From contig JAXRKP010000069.1 in NCBI GenBank assembly GCA_037039925.1, positions 507,501 through 571,500 of the forward strand: a stretch of DNA of 64,000 bases. Reading direction: 5' to 3'. Within the stretch, counting starts at the first letter, position 1, and every line of letters begins with the position of its first letter. This document shows positions 49,501 to 64,000 of the stretch, piece after piece. A program made the position numbers and the translations under genes. The notes under the pieces were generated by a model, which saw only the letters and a program-made list of their open reading frames with translations, made no database searches and was not told the DNA's origin. Source of the stretch: Doris montereyensis. Lineage: Eukaryota; Mollusca; Gastropoda; Nudibranchia; Dorididae.

Positions 49501-52307
49501 GTAATGGTGATTACTTATGAGATTAAGGTCAAGGTTTAAAAACTAAGATAATCTGGAATTAAGAGTTTAAGAGGACGGGTAGCAGTATAGAGACATACCA
49601 GACTTAAACTTTAATTTGAAATCTCGCAAGCAATGTACTTTGACCCTCACATGCCAAGGAGAAAACAATGTTCATTCTTTGATTTCAAATTTAGAAACCT
49701 GATTTCTTGAAGTTGAAGCATCTCATGTACAGGAATGCTTTCATTTATTTTTTTTGGGAAGCAGTATAAAGACTTAGGCTCTTTTCAAATCATCTTTTGT
49801 AATAGCAAAACTGCAGCATGGGTGCCCTTGGCAGGTTCCCCCATGGACTGTCTATTATTAGCCTTTTGGTTTACCATTATTCCTCTCAAAATGACTAGTT
49901 CTTTTGATGATTTCTGTGCTAAGTGAAACTAACCTATTTTATACCAGATTTATTCTGATGGCCGGATGTCAAGATGTGTTAAAGACTGGAAAGTTGGAGA
50001 TCATATTGCAATGCGTGGACCCTTTGGCCATATTGATTATAAGCCTAATAAGGTAATGCTTTGTTTTTCTTTTTATGAACTGGTATAATATGCTCTTTAT
50101 CTTTTGTAACTTTATATAGCATGAAAATTTGCTTACTTGGCGGAACTGGGTTGATCTAACATTTCACATTCTTTTCATACCCCATTATCTGTGCTATGAG
50201 CTTTTTTTTAATGTATAACTATACACATCTAAAATAACCTTTTTGATAAATACGCTTTAAAACGCCTGAATTCGAAACTTAGGTTAATCTGAAAGATTTG
50301 CCAAGTCCTGATTTTTCGACATAAATTGCCCCCGAAAATTCACTCTAAGTTTAATTGAAATTTACCTCTAGTCTGAAACAATTTCTGTTCTCCAGATAGC
50401 CCTGGTATTTTTGGCTAGAGCCGGCATAACCCAAACCTAGAACTTAGTGGAAGTGTGGAAAGAAAAACAAAGCAACCACACAACTCTACCCCTAGACGTT
50501 CTGACGAACAAAAATAGAACGCAGAAAATACAAAAGAAATAGGCATGGACGGACACACATCCATGTTATTTGCAATGCATAAGGGAGATAACTGAAAATA
50601 AAAATAGCATTATGAAGTAGTGTCCCTCAGATAATCTGAATGATAATGATAGTATAAAAATGCTTAATCCAAAAAGAAATCTCTAGTCCCATGAAGTAAA
50701 AGTAAAGTTCCTTCAAGGCCTTTAAAGCCTATAGAGCTGGAGTTTATCCCGGTTTCTATAGCGTGAAGCGGAACAAGTGACAATAAACATCACTTGGCCA
50801 GGACGCTAGTCTGACGCAGGTTTTTACTCCCAAGCTAGTGCTTGTGCCAATTTGCACCCGGGTAGAGTGGAGAAATGCGTGTTAAGTGTCTTTCCCAAGG
50901 AACACATGACCTGGCTTTGCTAAGATTCGAACTCGGGACCTCATGATCCCCAGTCCGACAGCCTAACTGCTCGCCCGACACCACAACTTGTCCTATCAAA
51001 TTCAGATTAAATGCCTTCGGATGTAGCTGTCTTCCTGAGAATCTGACCACCTCTTTTTCTTCAGTATGACTTTGTGTTGATGTTGTGTGCTGGAACTGGA
51101 ATTGCCCCATGTGTCAAGTTATTCATTCAATCCTGGAAAATGAGGAGGATGAGACTATAATACGACTGCTTTATGCTTGTCAGACGTATGAAGATATTTT
51201 GGCCAGATCAGAATTAGATGAGTGGAAGCGCTTTTGGAATTTTTCTTCTCTTTTTGTTCTTAGTCAGGTGAGGCTTTGTACAGATTGATATTATCTTATT
51301 GTTTGTTTTCATTTAAATGGGGTTTATGCGTGTCTGATCAGTGGGGGGGCATGGCATCGGCCTCTCAACCTAACGGTCATTGGTTCAAGCCCCGACTGGT
51401 GAATTTTTTTTTCTCAAGTGGTCTACTCACCTTGTCCAGGTAGTTTGATCGACACCTAGTCCCATCGGAGACGGACAATAAAAAGTAAGTCCCATTCAAA
51501 GATCCATTGCATGTTTACAGGGCAGTCCGGGCACAATTTGTTCAAAATCTTTCCGAAACCCCCAAGATCACCTTAGTTGTCGATGTGGTTAAAATCAAAT
51601 CAAAATGAAAGATCAGTATGGGTCTAGACATACCTTCATATTGTTGTGACACAAGATCCTTTCTTCCTATACCAGGCAAAGGTTTTTATTGTAGGTGTGA
51701 TTTCTTTTAGAAACAAAAATTAAATGTCTATTCTCACAACAGATGCATTTCATACTGTGAGCTGAACATGTAAGTGTCAAACATGAATTTGAAAATGAAA
51801 TCTTATAATACTTATATATATAATATATATGTATTATTAAACTGTTTAGTGTATTTTTTTACAAAGTAACTCATCATTTATATGTGATTGTACAATTCTA
51901 ATATTGTCATTTGACTAAAACTTGTCTTCTGTGTAAGTGTAAGCTTGCTGGTAATGTATTTTTTATTTCCTTTGATTCCTTTATAATATTGTAGTGAGGT
52001 TTGATCTTTTTTCCCCTTTTCCTTTCTTCAAAATGTTTTTATAATCAATCTAAACACTGAAAAATATCAGTTGCAAATTATGACTTTGGTTTGTATGTTT
52101 CAGGAACCTCAGGACCCACGTTACTCATATAAATATGGAGATACTATACACAAAGGCCATATTGATAAATCAATGCTTCACTCAGAGCTCAATGACAAAA
52201 AAGATAACATTTATGTATTGACATGCGGAACTTCTTCATTTGATGCAGATATGCTTGTTTATCTAAAGGAACTGGGCATAAAACAAAGTCAAATTCATAA
52301 ATTTTGA
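46591..52307 (+). CDS. CYB5RL: NADH-cytochrome b5 reductase-like protein
   Basis: Six exons: 46591-46776, 47183-47301 (or from 47177), 48437-48527, 49948-50052, 51065-51267 and 52104-52307; about 302 aa. Residues about 1-40 carry the oxidoreductase-like N-terminal motif (SDCCGNGCTPCVLDIYEQDL). Next comes an FAD-binding reductase domain: GLAAGQHIIIR, TRQFTPVSP at the RxYTxxS position (Phe replaces Tyr), GYFELLIKIYSDGRMSR and MRGPFGHIDY. An NADH domain follows: LCAGTGIAP, LLYACQTYEDILARSEL, VLTCGTSSFDADM, ending in KF. The family passes electrons from NADH to cytochrome b5 or similar acceptors; the substrate of the 'like' paralogue is poorly known. Exon 5 is one base short of frame near 51104 (see findings). 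The ATG at 46591 was chosen because it precedes the Cys motif, but the acceptor just before it suggests upstream exons exist. Confidence 0.9.
47395..47710 (-). mobile_element. LINE 3' fragment, second copy
   Basis: Closely matches 40435-40750 over about 300 bp in the same orientation (for example 'AATTGATTTATTTCTATCTT' and 'GTACTCTGCTGTATTCTCTA'). It is the end of the reverse transcriptase ORF and its 3' end. In CYB5RL intron 2. The following 47820-48350 may belong to another retroelement: its minus strand has the open-looking piece YSTDRLNAWCLGNRE, but the assignment is weak. Confidence 0.8.
50693..50983 (-). mobile_element. tRNA-derived SINE, family 1
   Basis: Near full-length reverse copy in CYB5RL intron 4: tail 'AAGTTCCTTCAAGGCCTTTA', body 'CGTGAAGCGGAACAAGTGAC', and a tRNA-like head with 'AGATTCGAACTCGGGACC'. 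Confidence 0.88.
51343..51606 (+). mobile_element. tRNA-derived SINE, family 2, copy 2
   Basis: Head with B-box-like 'TTGGTTCAAGCCCCGACT', middle 'GACACCTAGTCCCATCGGAG', tail 'GATGTGGTTAAAATCAAATC'. In CYB5RL intron 5. Confidence 0.82.
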
Positions 52308-53350
52308 TTGTGATTTTGTTGTTGTAAAGACACTACACTATTTTCATTACATTCCCTTCTTTCTCATTTTTATAATTTTAAATACTGCAAACTGCAGAGC
52401 CTGGGAACTCTTTATACATTAATCAGTCATTTATCTGTTGTTAAAAATAATATTTCAGTGTGTTGAAGTTGAATAAGACATCATTTTGTAAGATTTTCAA
52501 AAGTAAAAAACCCCAATAAACTAGTAAGGCATCTTCGGGACCTTGGCTCTGTGAAAATTGTCAGTTTTGGGCTGTTGTGCAATTGTGAAACTGCTACGGG
52601 TAAATGTGTTTTATGCTCCTGACACGAGGACAATGAAGGCCAGATATACCTTGTCTTGTAATCAAGTGTTTTATCAATCATACATATTTGTCTTGTTACA
52701 CTGAAGAAATCATTGAAATGTTAATTTGCATAAGTTTCATTGTTTATTTATTAATCCATTAATGGCACAAAATGTAGTATACATTCACTTGCTATTTGTC
52801 AGTAATACCAAAAGGGTCTTTCGGTTCAGAACCAATGCATGCAAAAACTACATACATATATAATAAATCGTAGATAATTGTATGAGGACCATCCTAGAGG
52901 AGAGTTATGAGCGAATTTCAATTACATCCAGTGCGTAAATCATGCAACATTGAAAATACTATTTCATGTTCTTATTGTTTTAGAGACCCTGTGGCCCCTA
53001 ATTAGTGAGAATTCAAAATGAATTATCTCCTCAGTTATGCTGTAATGGCATAGTTCATTTAAAGAAGACAAAAGATTAAAAAAAACAACAACATATCATT
53101 GGAATGGGGAATTCACTGTTTTAAAAAAGAGAAAAAAGGAAAAAACAAAAAACCTCCATATTCCTAATCCTCTGCCATGTTAAATTTGCTCTGTGTATGA
53201 TTGTGTGCATATCATTATCATTTAGCAAACCACAACACATTTTTATGTAACTTATATCACACATGATATTCACATTATGAAGTAGATAAAATGTTATTTT
53301 ATTCTTAGAATGAGAACATTGAGAGTCATGCATTGGTATGGTTTTTAAAA
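52308..53350. other. Convergent 3' region of CYB5RL and TRMT1L
   Basis: About 1 kb between the two stop codons. Plus-strand AATAAA motifs at 52515-52520 and 52862-52867 could end CYB5RL. A minus-strand AATAAA (53298-53303) lies about 48 nt beyond the TRMT1L stop. No other exon seen. Confidence 0.5.
53298..53303 (-). promoter_or_regulatory. Candidate polyadenylation signal for TRMT1L
   Basis: AATAAA on the minus strand (TTTATT on plus) shortly after the TRMT1L stop codon. Use is unproven. Confidence 0.4.
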
Positions 53351-61761
<8,411 letters not shown>

Positions 61762-62684
61762 TTTTTGTGATGTGCCGTGTGACGAGTGGAGGGTCTCACA
61801 GTGCGGAGGGACTCATAGTAGTAACTAGCAGTGGGAAGAAATATAGAGCACATGAAAACTACCGTACAATTACAATTTCAACATTTTTATCACTGACATG
61901 CCCAGATAGGTCAATCGTACCACACACTATCACTGACTAGAATCTTCTGCCAAGCTGGATCGTTGTGTCCTCGATAAATAAACAGTTCAAGACCGCTTTA
62001 TCAAAATATAGGTGTGGAAAGGCCACAAATTAAGTGCCTGAACATCTCCATAATCTGCTCAAGTTTGAGACACTTTGGAGTACCCAATACAGATATAAGC
62101 CTATAGATGCATGTTATTCTTAGTGATATTACTAAGATGACAGTGTATGTCGATTGCTGTTTCTTTTGCCATAGAGCATGGGATCTTAGTATTTGACCTC
62201 ATTCTCTTTTTTATTTCTTTTCTTAGGTCATTAATTGAACTAGGTTTGGTTTTTCCCCTTGTGCCATCGCACTGTGTGATGTATGTGCAAATTATGTGCA
62301 AATCACTGTTTGATGTCTAACGACTGGTTATTATACCTGGAACATACGAGTACTGGTAAGAGTTTGTTCTGTCTGCTTTGGTAGAGTTGTCATTTATTGC
62401 CATTTATCACTTTGTGATAAGAGAGAAACACGAATATTGTACGCAAATGACGTAATAAAAAACAAAGAAAAGCAAAAAAACACACCTCTAAAAGTAAAAC
62501 ACACAAAAACAATAACGCAAGACAAAAAAAAACAACAACAAAGAAACAAAAAAAACCCCAACCCAACCCAACCCCTCCCGAAACTCTTTCTCCACAGCCT
62601 TACCGTACTAGGGTAAAATGAGTTCTGGACAGAATCAAAGTTTGAAGATGGAACCATCTATTATGTTTGACAGCCTAATTTAGT
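61762..62684. other. 5' flank of TRMT1L
   Basis: The leader and promoter of the minus-strand TRMT1L gene should start here. The first 150 bp are less AT-rich. No core motif was convincing and no other exon was seen. Confidence 0.4.
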
Positions 62685-62950
62685 TATTCTTGTATAAAGT
62701 TGAAGCTAGCCTAATGGGATATTCTAGTTGGGCATTAATAGCTTTAGTGAAAATAATAATTTTATTTCCGGTTCCATGTTATTCCAAAGGTATCCGTTGT
62801 AGTTAATTCAATATATTAAATTCTTGTATTAAGTTGAAGCTAATCTAACAGGATATCTAGTTTGATATAAATAGCTTTAAAGAAAATAGCGATTTTATTT
62901 TTAGATAAAAGTCATTCCATAGTCATGCATTGCTTGCTGTTAATTCAAGA
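62685..62950. repeat. Imperfect tandem duplication, about 130-bp unit
   Basis: Copy 1 (about 62685-62807) and copy 2 (about 62812-62950) share 'ATTCTTGTAT.AAGTTGAAGCTA', 'AATAGCTTTA' and 'GTTAATTCAA' in the same order. Diverged, so old. Confidence 0.75.
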
Positions 62951-62994
62951 TTTAACACTCGATCCATGTACAAATGATTACCATCATCAGCTGT

Positions 62995-63135
62995 TAGAAA
63001 GCAACGCCTGTGACAGACTAGCGTTCCGTACAGGAGGCAATGCATTATTACCCGTTTCGTTTCACGCTATAGAAACAGGGATCAGCTACGTTTTATTTTT
63101 ATCGGCCGCAGTGGCCTTGAAGGAAGTTTACTATG
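62995..63135 (+). mobile_element. SINE family 1 tail fragment
   Basis: 'GACAGACTAGCGTTCCGTAC', 'TTTCACGCTATAGAAACAGG' and 'GGCCTTGAAGGAAGTTTACT' match the 3' half of 19839-20126; the tRNA-like head is missing. Confidence 0.75.
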
Positions 63136-63211
63136 ACTGCACGATAACACATATTACTGTATATTACTTGTGGGCCTACTGGATGATGCACATTGCTTTA
63201 AGATCTTGAGA

Positions 63212-63238
63212 TGGGGGTGGGGTGGGGTGGGGAAGGGG
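63212..63238 (+). other. G-rich tract with quadruplex potential
   Basis: Five runs of four or five G separated by one or two bases (GGGGGTGGGGTGGGGTGGGG then AAGGGG). Confidence 0.75.
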
Positions 63239-63257
63239 CGTATCATTGTCTATTACA

Positions 63258-63480
63258 ATTCGGTGGTCCAGAGGTAAAGTGTCGGCCTCTCAACCACAGG
63301 TTGAAAAATTTTCCCGAGTATTTTGGAGACCCACCGCCACCACCCCCTCCTTTCCCATTGTCCAGGTAGGTGAATCGACACCTAGATCACAACTCTCTGA
63401 GCACGTTAAATATCCCCTGGCTGTTTACAGGGCAGTCCGGACCACAGTAGTTATAGATGTGGGTAAAATCAAATCAAACG
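63258..63480 (+). mobile_element. tRNA-derived SINE, family 2, copy 3
   Basis: Head 'GGTGGTCCAGAGGTAAAGTG', middle 'GAATCGACACCTAGATCAC', then 'GGCTGTTTACAGGGCAGTCC' and tail 'GATGTGGGTAAAATCAAATC'. The B-box region is shortened. Confidence 0.78.
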
Positions 63481-63686
63481 GTATTAAAACACAACTACAA
63501 TATTGTGTCGTGTTTTTCATACTATTTGCTATACTTCCATAGAACGCTTCCGTGCGCAATACATATTTATACTTTCTTGAAAGCATTCGCATCGTAATTT
63601 GTTAACACTTATGATTTGTTTGATAAGCTTTGTTTTGATTCCATGACCATTGTTGTACATACTTTGTAATAAAGTGTTGGCTTGTA

Positions 63687-63898
<212 letters not shown>

Positions 63899-64000
63899 CG
63901 TTCCCAAGCATTTCATTTTGTTCAGTCATTGAAGAAAGCCAATTAGACTCCATGAATAAATATATCATAACATTATTAAATGAATAAAGGTAAAATAAAT

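Overview
This window is eukaryotic nuclear DNA: genes are split by spliceosomal introns with GT..AG (and one GC..AG) borders, the DNA is AT-rich, and it is crowded with microsatellites, tRNA-derived SINEs, MITEs and non-LTR retrotransposon remains. The protein sequences and repeat mix suggest an invertebrate, probably a lophotrochozoan and perhaps a gastropod mollusc. That assignment is inference.

Four conserved protein genes could be assembled exon by exon. (1) Minus strand, 9130-14044: a NUDT3/NUDT4-type diphosphoinositol polyphosphate phosphohydrolase, 4 exons, intact, about 150 aa. (2) Plus strand, 21893-34479: the U2 snRNP protein A' (SNRPA1), 8 exons, with a GC-AG first intron and an acidic tail. 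(3) Plus strand, 46591-52307: NADH-cytochrome b5 reductase-like (CYB5RL), 6 exons, with an oxidoreductase-like Cys motif followed by FAD and NADH domains. (4) Minus strand, 53351-61761: TRMT1-like (TRMT1L), 8 exons. Genes 3 and 4 are convergent, with about 1 kb between stop codons. Two further small exons with good splice sites (44762-46249) lie just upstream of CYB5RL and were not identified. The genes do not form a pathway; they are ordinary housekeeping neighbours.

Layout: 1-9129 repeats and featureless flank; 9130-14044 NUDT; 14045-21892 intergenic with a hexamer repeat field, a pogo/Tigger-like deletion derivative, a hAT-like MITE and a SINE; 21893-34479 SNRPA1 with several MITEs in its introns and one in its downstream flank; 36400-44700 repeat-dominated (SINEs, long TC/AT/GAA arrays, tandem duplications, a broken minus-strand LINE); 44762-52307 small exons plus CYB5RL; 53351-61761 TRMT1L; 61762-64000 flank with SINEs, a G-rich tract and a long CT array.

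Two points stand out. First, three of the four conserved genes carry single-base frame breaks inside otherwise well conserved exons (five in all, several in short homopolymers). This looks more like residual assembly indels than like decay of every gene. Second, the TRMT1L homologue has NPLK where the Trm1 family normally has the DPYG-type motif. I saw no CRISPR array, operon or clearly novel gene system, and no free-standing tRNA or rRNA gene.
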